Shown here: positions 1 to 5,622 of the stretch, in pieces
How the letters are laid out: each line of letters opens with the position of its first letter
How positions within the stretch are numbered: position 1 is the stretch's first letter
Origin: Flavobacteriaceae bacterium
GTDB lineage: Bacteria > Bacteroidota > Bacteroidia > Flavobacteriales > Flavobacteriaceae
NCBI GenBank assembly: GCA_013001365.1
Contig: JABDMQ010000169.1
Span: 1 to 5,752, forward strand
DNA: 5,752 nucleotides
Direction of reading: 5' to 3'
Program-made: the position numbers and the translations under genes
Notes under the pieces: generated by a model
Databases searched by the model: none
What the model was told of the DNA's origin: nothing
The model's input: only the letters and a program-made list of their open reading frames with translations

Positions 1-225
1 ATAAAAATCAGGGTCCTGATGATAAATATATTGTACATCATTGGACCTATTTCTAACAGGGTTAGCAAAAAAAGTGGCTATGCTATTGCGTGGCATTTTA
101 GCTCTCAAGGCATCTCGTCTTTCTTTATGGAATTCTTTACTAAGATAATCCTCTGGGAGACCATTTTGACCGAAAAGTGTTCCAAAAGCCATTAAGCAAA
201 TTAGCAAGGATTTGAACTTCACCAT
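1..225 (-). CDS. Secreted aminopeptidase P-like (Xaa-Pro aminopeptidase, M24B) protein, N-terminal 75 residues only
   Basis: Read on the minus strand from the ATG at 225-223, the frame stays open to the window edge, so the 3' end lies outside. Residues 1-20 (MVKFKSLLICLMAFGTLFGQ) look like a signal peptide: a Lys-bearing start, a hydrophobic core, and then a probable cleavage site near Gly-Gln. The mature part fits the start of the aminopeptidase P N-terminal (creatinase-like) domain: a KERRDALRAKMP segment (about 34-45), then FFANPVRNRSNDVQYIYHQ (about 52-70) and DPDFY. The pattern 'RSNDv.Y.YHQd.dFYYLTG' is typical of this family. Full-length members cleave N-terminal residues preceding proline using a two-metal pita-bread catalytic domain, which is not visible here. 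The signal peptide suggests export, as in the Bacteroidota PepP-like proteins I know. It is divergent from gcvT and no functional link is evident. The family call is secure; the exact subfamily is not. Confidence 0.85.
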   Translation of the reverse strand, partial: MVKFKSLLICLMAFGTLFGQNGLPEDYLSKEFHKERRDALRAKMPRNSIATFFANPVRNRSNDVQYIYHQDPDFY

Positions 226-244
226 AATAGTTTTATTTATTGGA

Positions 245-252
245 GAAAAATA
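245..252 (-). promoter_or_regulatory. Weak -7-like element for the leftward peptidase gene
   Basis: On the minus strand this reads TATTTTTC, seven of eight matches to the Bacteroidota -7 consensus TAnnTTTG, 19 nt before the peptidase start codon. No TTG sits at the expected -33 spacing. This 161-bp divergent region is AT-rich, so a chance match is quite possible. Confidence 0.2.
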
Positions 253-312
253 CACATTTATCAGCGATATGTTGTATTAGGCGTTTCATATTAACAATAA
301 TTAACTTCTAAC

Positions 313-338
313 GAATAATTGAGAATTTTAAGTTATTC
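313..338. repeat. Inverted repeat upstream of the gcvT promoter (possible operator)
   Basis: GAATAA at 313-318 and TTATTC at 333-338 are perfect inverted copies. The arms extend inward by one T-G and one T-A pair, leaving about 10 bases between them. The repeat ends 16 bp before the candidate gcvT -7 element, so it overlaps where a -33 contact would lie and could be a regulator site. It is AT-rich and could be chance. Confidence 0.2.
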
Positions 339-354
339 CATCAATGATTTTCAA

Positions 355-362
355 TATTTTTG
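355..362 (+). promoter_or_regulatory. gcvT: Candidate gcvT operon promoter, -7 element
   Basis: TATTTTTG is an exact match to the Bacteroidota sigma-ABfr -7 consensus TAnnTTTG. It ends 24 nt before the gcvT ATG, which would leave a leader of about 15-20 nt. No clear TTG occurs at the usual 17-23 nt upstream spacing, so support comes from the -7 motif and its position alone. The leader is too short for a glycine riboswitch. Confidence 0.45.
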
Positions 363-386
363 CAATGCATTTAACAAGCAATACGG

Positions 387-1475
387 ATGAAAAATACGGC
401 GCTTACAGAAACTCATAAAGCTCTTGGAGCAAAAATCGTACCCTTTGCTGGATACAATATGCCAGTATCTTACGAAGGTGTAAATATTGAACATGAAACA
501 GTAAGGAACGATCTTGGTGTTTTCGATGTTTCTCATATGGGAGAATTCCTTATTGAAGGGCCAAATGCCTTAAGTCTGATCCAGAAAGTGTGTAGTAATG
601 ATGCTTCAAAATTAACCATCGGGAAAGCGCAATATAGTTGCATACCAAATGATACTGGAGGAATAGTAGATGATTTGATTGTTTATAGGATAAAGGACGA
701 AACCTATTTATTAGTGGTTAATGCCAGTAATATTGAAAAAGACTGGAAATGGATTGAATCCAAGAATGATGTCGGTGCAGAAATGCGCGATATAAGCGAG
801 GATTATTCGTTATTGGCCATTCAAGGGCCTAAAGCAGTTGAGGCAATGCAATCCTTGACCAGTCATGATCTTTCAGAAATTAAGTTCTATAACTTTATTA
901 TTGGTGACTTTGCAGGAATTGAGCATGTAATAATTTCGGCCACTGGATATACGGGTTCTGGTGGTTTTGAGATCTACTGCAAGAATAGTGAGTTAAAGCA
1001 AATATGGGATAAGGTTTTGGAAGCTGGAAAAGATTACGGAATCAAGCCAATTGGATTGGCAGCACGGGATACCTTAAGGCTCGAAATGGGATATTGTCTT
1101 TATGGTAATGATATAGATGAAACCACCTCTCCTATTGAAGCTGGCCTGAGCTGGATAACCAAGTTCTCTAAAGTCTTCACGAATTCTGATGCCCTAGAGG
1201 ATGAAAAACGAAGAGGTCCAGAAAGAAAACTGGTTGGGTTTGAACTCGATGACAGAGGCATTCCACGTCAGGGATACGATATTGTAGATGGCCAAGGCAA
1301 GAAAATTGGCGAAGTGACCTCAGGGACAATGTCACCTTCCTTAGGAAAAGGAATAGGAATGGGTTATGTGCCTCCGGTATTCTCAGATGAAGGAAGCAAG
1401 ATAAACATACAAATCCGGAAGAATGCTGTTCCAGCCACTGTAGTTAGACCTCCTTTTTATAAACCTAATTCTTAA
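387..1475 (+). CDS. gcvT: Glycine cleavage system T protein (aminomethyltransferase)
   Basis: GcvT is the tetrahydrofolate-dependent component of the glycine cleavage system. It takes the aminomethyl group held on lipoyl-H protein, releases ammonia and forms 5,10-methylene-THF. The 362 residues match the family's usual length (about 360-375). Visible landmarks are FDVSHMGEF at about 46-54 and GGIVDDLIVYR at 91-101, which carries the Asp pair where the family's catalytic Asp lies. Further on are LLAIQGPKA at 142-150, GYTGSGGFE at 187-195 and GLAARDTLRLEMGYCLYGND at 223-242, part of the folate-binding core. The C-terminal barrel has EVTSGTMSPSL at 309-319. The ATG at 387 gives the normal short N-terminus (KNTALTETHKALGAK). 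No gcvH or gcvP is present in the window; scattered gcv genes are common in Bacteroidota. It is the first gene of a tight rightward cluster, and its TAA is followed, in the same frame, by the SDR gene. Confidence 0.97.
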   Translation: MKNTALTETHKALGAKIVPFAGYNMPVSYEGVNIEHETVRNDLGVFDVSHMGEFLIEGPNALSLIQKVCSNDASKLTIGKAQYSCIPNDTGGIVDDLIVYRIKDETYLLVVNASNIEKDWKWIESKNDVGAEMRDISEDYSLLAIQGPKAVEAMQSLTSHDLSEIKFYNFIIGDFAGIEHVIISATGYTGSGGFEIYCKNSELKQIWDKVLEAGKDYGIKPIGLAARDTLRLEMGYCLYGNDIDETTSPIEAGLSWITKFSKVFTNSDALEDEKRRGPERKLVGFELDDRGIPRQGYDIVDGQGKKIGEVTSGTMSPSLGKGIGMGYVPPVFSDEGSKINIQIRKNAVPATVVRPPFYKPNS

Positions 1476-1478
1476 GTC

Positions 1479-2306
1479 ATCGCAGCCCCAAGTAAACAAA
1501 AGATACTGATATTAGGAGCAAGCGGCTTTATAGGTAATGCGCTTTATAAAGAGCTTTTGGGCTATTTTGACACCTATGGCACCTATAATACGCCAAATGA
1601 ATTCTTCAGGCAGAACCATCAGTTTCATCAATTCAATCTTGAAGCAGATGATATATTCGAAGTCCTAAAGGAAATAAAGCCTTCAATCGTGATATCTGCC
1701 ATTCGAGGAGAATTCAATTCACAGGTGATCATGCATCAGCATTTGATTGAATATGCTGAATTGACCAAAACAAAGATCATCTTTCTTTCTTCGGCCAACG
1801 TTTTTGATGCTTATAGCAAATTCCCAAGCTATGAATATGATAAAACCTTGAGTGAAAGTGTTTATGGTCGATTCAAGATCAAGATAGAGAACATGCTCAT
1901 GCTCTTGCCAAAAAAACAATATACCATATTACGATTGCCAATGGTGTTTGGGGTACATTCGCCAAGAATAAAGGAAATACAGGAGAAACTCAAAGAGAAA
2001 AAGGCCATAGAGTTATTCCCTAATTTAATTATTAATGCAACAACCGATGAGAAAGTCACTCAACAAATTCATTATATAATCAATAGAAATAAATCAGGTA
2101 TTTTTCATTTAGGTAGCCTAGACCTATTGCATCATGAAGAATTGATTAATGACATTGTCATTCACTTGAACAATCACCAACCAATATATAAACGTGTCTA
2201 TACTACAAATGACGATCGCTTCCTTGCAGTACTTCCTAAAGAGAACATGCTTCCAAAAAACTTACAGATCAAAAGCGAGGAAATAATTAATAATCTTAAC
2301 TTGTAG
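1479..2306 (+). CDS. RmlD-like extended SDR / sugar-nucleotide-binding family protein with a non-canonical start
   Basis: This is a Rossmann-fold NAD(P)-binding protein of the RmlD/epimerase type. The codons from 1500 encode KILILGASGFIG, a beta strand plus the GxxGxxG dinucleotide motif, so the first standard in-frame start (TTG at 1557) is too late and would remove it. Between the gcvT TAA (1473-1475) and that motif there is no ATG, GTG or TTG. I chose ATC at 1479, which would give MAAPSKQKILILGASGFIG and a 275-residue protein. ATA at 1503 and CTG at 1506 are alternatives. With this numbering, the Ser-Ser of FLSSANVFD is near 104-105 and YGRFK at 129-133 supplies the YxxxK catalytic pair, so the SDR triad appears intact. 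LRLPMVFGVHSP (after the YxxxK helix) resembles the 'R...v.G' strand of sugar-nucleotide SDRs. The substrate is not readable; dTDP-4-dehydrorhamnose reductase is only the nearest family name. It ends 17 nt before the pterin dehydratase. Confidence 0.82.
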   Translation: MAAPSKQKILILGASGFIGNALYKELLGYFDTYGTYNTPNEFFRQNHQFHQFNLEADDIFEVLKEIKPSIVISAIRGEFNSQVIMHQHLIEYAELTKTKIIFLSSANVFDAYSKFPSYEYDKTLSESVYGRFKIKIENMLMLLPKKQYTILRLPMVFGVHSPRIKEIQEKLKEKKAIELFPNLIINATTDEKVTQQIHYIINRNKSGIFHLGSLDLLHHEELINDIVIHLNNHQPIYKRVYTTNDDRFLAVLPKENMLPKNLQIKSEEIINNLNL

Positions 2307-2323
2307 TATTTAATTAGAGTATT

Positions 2324-2617
2324 ATGCAAAAGTTAAGCAAAGAAGAAATAGAAAAACGATTGCTAAGATTCCCAGAATGGAAATACCGCAAAGATGCTAT
2401 TCATTCTACATTCGAGTTCGAGAATTTCAAGGATTGTTTTAGTGCAATGAGCAGAATGGCTTTTGAGTGCGAAGCAATGAATCATCACCCGAATTGGTCG
2501 AATGTCTATGGTACCCTGAGCATATCACTATCAACTCACGAAGCTGGGGGCGTTACTGAAAAAGATTTTCGATTGGCGGAGGCATTTGAATCAATAGTGG
2601 AGGAAGAAGAGGATTGA
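2324..2617 (+). CDS. 4a-hydroxytetrahydrobiopterin dehydratase (pterin-4a-carbinolamine dehydratase, PCD/PhhB family)
   Basis: This small cytoplasmic enzyme dehydrates 4a-hydroxytetrahydropterin, formed by aromatic amino acid hydroxylases, so that the pterin can be reduced and reused. Its 97 residues match the family length (about 95-115). The signature is complete: E50-x3-H54-H55-P56, Y62, H72 and D81, with the spacing expected of the PCD pattern. The two His of NHHPNW and the later His are the active-site residues in the family. A W-x-Y stretch (EWKYRKDAI) near residue 18 is also typical. The C-terminus is acidic (VEEEED). The ATG at 2324 lies 17 nt after the SDR stop, which suggests cotranscription with gcvT and the SDR. 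No phenylalanine hydroxylase is in the window, so the actual pterin partner is unknown. Some PCD-family proteins serve molybdopterin or folate-related roles instead. Confidence 0.93.
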   Translation: MQKLSKEEIEKRLLRFPEWKYRKDAIHSTFEFENFKDCFSAMSRMAFECEAMNHHPNWSNVYGTLSISLSTHEAGGVTEKDFRLAEAFESIVEEEED

Positions 2618-2641
2618 TCTGCTGTAGAAATTCAATTTTTT

Positions 2642-2649
2642 TAAATTTG
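2642..2649 (+). promoter_or_regulatory. yebC: Candidate yebC promoter, -7 element
   Basis: TAAATTTG is an exact match to TAnnTTTG within the 72-bp gap before yebC, ending 40 nt before its ATG. The nearest upstream TTG (2614-2616) is 25 nt away, slightly longer than the usual 17-23 nt spacer. It suggests yebC can be transcribed separately from the gcvT cluster. Confidence 0.4.
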
Positions 2650-2689
2650 TCCAATATCACTAATAACTTCTTAAAATCATTTTAAAGTA

Positions 2690-3409
2690 ATGGGAAGAGC
2701 TTTTGAATTCCGCAAAGCGCGTAAGATGAAACGATGGTCTGCAATGAGCAAGGCCTTCACCCGTATTGGTAAGGACATTGTCATGGCCGTTAAGGAAGGT
2801 GGACCTGACCCTGATAGTAATTCACGTTTACGTGCTGTAATTCAGAATGCCAAGGCGGTCAATATGCCAAAAGACAATATTGAGAGAGCCATAAAACGCG
2901 CAAGCGATAAAAGTCAAGGAGAATACAAGGAAGTTGTTTTTGAAGGATATGCGCCTCATGGCATTGCTGTTCTAGTAGAAACTGCAACAGATAACAATAC
3001 GCGAACAGTGGCCAATGTTCGTTCCTATTTCAATAAATGCGATGGCAATTTAGGTACGTCCGGCTCAGTTGTATTCATGTTTGACCATACTTGTAATTTC
3101 AGGATTCCGTCTGAAGGATTGGATGCAGAGGAAATAGAATTGGAATTCATCGATTTTGGAGCTGAAGAGGTTTTTGTCGATGATGATGGCATATTGATTT
3201 ATGCCCCATTCGAGAATTTTGGGGCTATTCAAGCAGCAATAGAGGAGCGCGATATTGAAATCCTCTCTTCTGGATTTGAACGTATTCCGCAAGTCACAAA
3301 GAAACTTACAGTTGAACAGGCTGCTGATGTCGAGAAACTTCTTGAAAAACTTGAGGAAGACGATGATGTGCAGAATGTATATCATACCATGGAAGAGTTG
3401 GATTCTTAA
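2690..3409 (+). CDS. yebC: YebC/PmpR (TACO1-like) family protein
   Basis: The 239-residue length fits the family. Landmarks are NMPKDNIERAIKRA at 58-71, FEGYAPHGIAVLVETATDN at 84-102, NRTVA-like NTRTVANVRSYF at 103-114 and GNLGTSGSVVFMFD at 119-132. The terminal LEEDDDVQNVYHTME at 221-235 is also characteristic. The N-terminus MGRAFEFRKARKMKRW differs from the proteobacterial MAGHSKW form and is, as I recall, the usual Bacteroidota variant. Family members were first annotated as DNA-binding transcriptional regulators (PmpR, YebC). The mitochondrial relative TACO1 activates translation, and recent work assigns bacterial YebC a ribosome-associated role in relieving stalls at proline-rich stretches. 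The ATG at 2690 agrees with the conserved MGR start, and an AT-rich leader without Shine-Dalgarno precedes it. The middle region has a strongly acidic insert (about 142-167) normal for the family. The regulatory target cannot be inferred here. Confidence 0.95.
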   Translation: MGRAFEFRKARKMKRWSAMSKAFTRIGKDIVMAVKEGGPDPDSNSRLRAVIQNAKAVNMPKDNIERAIKRASDKSQGEYKEVVFEGYAPHGIAVLVETATDNNTRTVANVRSYFNKCDGNLGTSGSVVFMFDHTCNFRIPSEGLDAEEIELEFIDFGAEEVFVDDDGILIYAPFENFGAIQAAIEERDIEILSSGFERIPQVTKKLTVEQAADVEKLLEKLEEDDDVQNVYHTMEELDS

Positions 3410-3428
3410 TATTTAGCTTCTATTTTTC
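3398..3428 (+). promoter_or_regulatory. fhs: Possible fhs promoter
   Basis: TTG at 3398-3400 (inside the yebC end) is followed after 20 nt by TATTTTTC at 3421-3428. The spacing suits the Bacteroidota -33/-7 arrangement, but the -7 motif differs from TAnnTTTG at its last base. CATATTTG at 3432-3439 is another near match. The 96-bp yebC-fhs gap makes a separate fhs promoter reasonable, though neither candidate is exact. Confidence 0.25.
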
Positions 3429-3505
3429 TAGCATATTTGTCTAACCTGATAATTCTCATTTATTAGGCTTCGGAATGCATTAATTTTATGCCCTAAAATA
3501 AGTTA

Positions 3506-5173
3506 ATGACAGATCTACAAATTGCCCAAAGCATTCCGGCTCGACATATTGGAAAAATTGCAAAAAAACTGAACATTTCTGAGAATCAATTGGAATATTA
3601 TGGCTCCGACAAGGCCAAATTACCGCTTGATCTAATCAATGAGGAAAGTGTTAAGAAGAGTAATCTAATATTAGTTACAGCAATAACTCCAACTCCAGCT
3701 GGTGAAGGAAAAACAACGACATCAATTGGACTTGGTGACGCCTTGAGTCTTAATGATAAAAAAGCTGTTGTAGTTATTCGAGAGCCAAGCCTAGGACCTG
3801 TTTTCGGAATAAAGGGTGGCGCAGCTGGTGGTGGTTGGAGTCAGGTAATCCCAATGGTGGACATTAACCTACATTTTACTGGTGATTTTCATGCCATTGA
3901 AAATGCGAATAACCTACTTGCAGCACTTATCGATAATAATATCCAGAGTAAGACCAAGAGCTTGAACATAGATCCAAGAACCGTTATCTGGAAACGATGT
4001 ATGGATATGAATGATCGTGGACTAAGAAATATTGTCGCAGCTTTGGGTGGGAAGTCTGGTGGAATTCCAAGGGAAACAGGCTTTGATATAACAGCAGCAT
4101 CGGAGATCATGGCTATTTTATGTCTAAGTAAAGACCTTCAGGACCTGAAGGAGAAATGTGGTAATATATATGTAGGAGACACCTTTGAAGGTAAACCAAT
4201 TTACGCAAGGGACCTCAAGGCTGAAGGAGCGATGACAGTTTTGCTTAAGGATGCCATAAAGCCAAATCTAGTACAAACATTAGAAGGTAATCCAGCAATA
4301 ATACATGGTGGTCCTTTTGCAAATATTGCGCAGGGAACCAATTCTATCATTGCTACTAAAATGGGATTGAGTATGAGTGATTATGTTATTACCGAGGCTG
4401 GTTTTGGAGCTGATCTAGGTGCTGAAAAATTCATGAATATAAAGTGTCGGGCAGGAGGATTATCACCTAAGACCATCGTTCTGGTCGCTACTATTCGAGC
4501 ACTTAAATATCATGGTGGTAAACCATTGACAGATCTTACGAACGAAGATCTTGAAGCTCTTAGAAATGGGTTACCTAATTTAGAGAGACATATACATAGC
4601 TTACAGAGTTTTGGAGTGCCTGTTATAGTATCTATTAACTCGTTTAGTAGCGATACATCTGAAGAAGAAAAACTACTTATTGAGCACTGCAATAAAATGG
4701 GGGTAGATGTGGCTTTGAGCAAGGGTTGGGCAGAAGGAGGTAAAGGATGTCTAGACTTGGCAAAAAAAGTAGTTTGCTCGGTAAAAGAATGTAATTCTTC
4801 CTTCACCCCTACTTATGATCTTGAGGATTCTATTCGAACGAAAATGGAAAAAGTATGCAAAACAATCTATGGGGCCGAAAATGTAATTCTCACCAATAAG
4901 GCAAGAAACCGCATGAAGCGTTACGAATCTTTAGGTTACGATCAACTACCGATATGTATAGCAAAAACCCAGAAGAGCTTGAGCGATGATGAAAAACGAT
5001 TAGGTAGACCTAAACATTTCGATATACATATAAGGGATTTTGAGATTGCTACAGGAGCTGGATTCATTATTCCAATGGCTGGCAACATCTTGCGCATGCC
5101 TGGATTGCCAGGAAGCCCAGCATCAGACAGGATTAGTATTGATGCTGAAGGGAATATTGAAGGTTTGTTCTAG
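3506..5173 (+). CDS. fhs: Formate-tetrahydrofolate ligase (10-formyl-THF synthetase)
   Basis: Fhs joins formate to tetrahydrofolate using ATP, giving 10-formyl-THF for purine and initiator formyl-Met synthesis and for interconversion with methylene-THF. The protein is 555 residues, the normal family length, and begins MTDLQIAQS as expected. The ATP-binding P-loop is TPTPAGEGKTTT at 61-72. GIKGGAAGGGW at 101-111 corresponds to the first family signature, though its last position is Trp where I recall Tyr as usual. VPMVD-like VIPMVDINLHFTGDFHAI follows at 114-131. VATIRALKYHGG at 327-338 is the second signature. EAGFGADLGAEKF at 297-309 and MPGLPGSPASDRI at 531-543 complete the conserved blocks, and the chain ends in GNIEGLF, a typical terminus. 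It appears intact. It shares the folate one-carbon pool with gcvT, two genes of other function and one SDR upstream, and is followed by a long non-coding region. Confidence 0.98.
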   Translation: MTDLQIAQSIPARHIGKIAKKLNISENQLEYYGSDKAKLPLDLINEESVKKSNLILVTAITPTPAGEGKTTTSIGLGDALSLNDKKAVVVIREPSLGPVFGIKGGAAGGGWSQVIPMVDINLHFTGDFHAIENANNLLAALIDNNIQSKTKSLNIDPRTVIWKRCMDMNDRGLRNIVAALGGKSGGIPRETGFDITAASEIMAILCLSKDLQDLKEKCGNIYVGDTFEGKPIYARDLKAEGAMTVLLKDAIKPNLVQTLEGNPAIIHGGPFANIAQGTNSIIATKMGLSMSDYVITEAGFGADLGAEKFMNIKCRAGGLSPKTIVLVATIRALKYHGGKPLTDLTNEDLEALRNGLPNLERHIHSLQSFGVPVIVSINSFSSDTSEEEKLLIEHCNKMGVDVALSKGWAEGGKGCLDLAKKVVCSVKECNSSFTPTYDLEDSIRTKMEKVCKTIYGAENVILTNKARNRMKRYESLGYDQLPICIAKTQKSLSDDEKRLGRPKHFDIHIRDFEIATGAGFIIPMAGNILRMPGLPGSPASDRISIDAEGNIEGLF

Positions 5174-5245
5174 CCAGTGTACTTCACATTATATATTTTA
5201 TGCAATCAGCATGATATTATTATAAGTTTTGCTCATGCAAACTAA

Positions 5246-5285
5246 GCAACCTTATCTAGACAGTTCGAGAGATGGACAAGGTAGC
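5246..5285. repeat. Imperfect inverted repeat after fhs
   Basis: GCAACCTTATC at 5246-5256 faces GACAAGGTAGC at 5275-5285 across an 18-nt loop. On a plus transcript there are nine pairs with an A-A and an A-C mismatch. On a minus transcript the A-C becomes a G-U wobble, giving ten pairs with one U-U mismatch. No T-tract follows on the plus strand, so it is not a classical terminator by itself. Confidence 0.35.
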
Positions 5286-5297
5286 TTTCCGGCAATG

Positions 5298-5333
5298 AAA
5301 AAACTACCCCAAAGTAGGTTCTGGGGTAGCTTT
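5298..5333. terminator. Hairpin terminator, bidirectional, stronger on the minus strand
   Basis: CTACCCCA (5304-5311) and TGGGGTAG (5322-5329) form a perfect 8-bp GC-rich stem with a 10-nt loop. On the minus strand the stem is followed at once by six T (A6 at 5298-5303), a good intrinsic terminator. On the plus strand only C then TTT follows, so termination of fhs, 125-155 nt upstream, would be weaker, although no better candidate lies closer. Confidence 0.7.
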
Positions 5334-5338
5334 AAATT

Positions 5339-5407
5339 GAGTTTCTAACATGTTTCTTTTTAGGGACGCTAAAGGTTTACTTTATGTTTCATGTTGTAAA
5401 CGAACTC
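5339..5407. repeat. Long imperfect nested inverted repeat
   Basis: Three nested pairings fall on a common axis: GAGTT (5339-5343) with AACTC (5403-5407), AACATG (5347-5352) with CATGTT (5390-5395), and TTTA (5359-5362) with TAAA (5370-5373) around a GGGACGC loop. The unpaired sides are large and the DNA is AT-rich, so this could be chance. The pairing slightly favours a plus-strand RNA through two added U-G pairs. Confidence 0.2.
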
Positions 5408-5536
5408 ATATTAAATTTATCAAATCCTGTGCCAAAATAAATTGGTTAATCAGTTTAGTTGAACTTTAAACATTGAACAAATCCTTAGGTTTAATTATGA
5501 TTAAAAAGTCTAAATCTGTGAGTAAATATTAGAAAT

Positions 5537-5571
5537 AAAAAAAGGCCCATTACCTTAATAGCAAATGGGCC
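5537..5571 (-). terminator. Intrinsic terminator for leftward transcription
   Basis: GGCCCATT (5544-5551) and AATGGGCC (5564-5571) form a perfect 8-bp stem with a 12-nt loop. On the minus strand seven T follow immediately (A7 at 5537-5543), the standard layout of a Rho-independent terminator. On the plus strand the stem is followed by AGTCAAG, so it should not terminate rightward transcription. It implies a leftward transcript arriving from the right: either a gene past the window or a small RNA starting within about 180 nt. Confidence 0.75.
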
Positions 5572-5622
5572 AGTCAAGAAATTTCGTACAATCCCCACCG
5601 CACGAAACCCTCGATATTGCTA
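5537..5622 (-). ncRNA. Candidate small structured RNA ending at the minus-strand terminator (or a structured 3' UTR)
   Basis: On the minus strand, TTTCGTGC (5607-5600) pairs with GTACGAAA (5589-5582): eight pairs, one of them G-U, with a G-rich loop GGTGGGGATT. On the plus strand the same position is an A-C mismatch, so the fold favours minus-strand RNA. The terminator hairpin and T7 follow 10 nt later. A TAGCAA stretch near the 5' side (5622-5617) can pair with TTGCTA in the terminator loop (5564-5559), a possible pseudoknot. No minus-strand TAnnTTTG promoter was found upstream, so the 5' end is unknown. It could equally be the 3' UTR of a gene beyond the window. I do not recognise a known RNA family. 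Confidence 0.25.

Noticed and set aside
226..386. Glycine riboswitch upstream of gcvT
   Set aside because: The candidate promoter leaves a leader of only about 15-20 nt, and the 161-bp region is AT-rich without the GC-rich tandem aptamer pattern.
351..536. Minus-strand open frame overlapping the gcvT start
   Set aside because: It is antisense to a well-supported gene and its product resembles no family.
1557..2306. SDR start at the TTG 1557
   Set aside because: It would delete the GxxGxxG Rossmann motif encoded just upstream in the same open frame.
4510..4806. Minus-strand open frame of 98 codons inside fhs
   Set aside because: It is antisense within conserved fhs, has low-complexity Ser/Leu composition and shows no recognisable domain.
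5040..5225. Plus-strand open frame overlapping the fhs end
   Set aside because: Most of it is an out-of-frame reading of the conserved Fhs C-terminus; the remaining tail is short and AT-rich.
5264..5269. GTTCGA-like string suggesting a tRNA T-loop
   Set aside because: The bases around it do not form a T stem, acceptor stem or anticodon arm.
5421..5485. Direct repeat CAAATCCT at 5421-5428 and 5478-5485, and TTGAAC at 5459-5464 and 5473-5478
   Set aside because: Repeats of 6-8 bases are expected by chance in an AT-rich stretch of this size, and no regular array or spacing supports a CRISPR or operator array.
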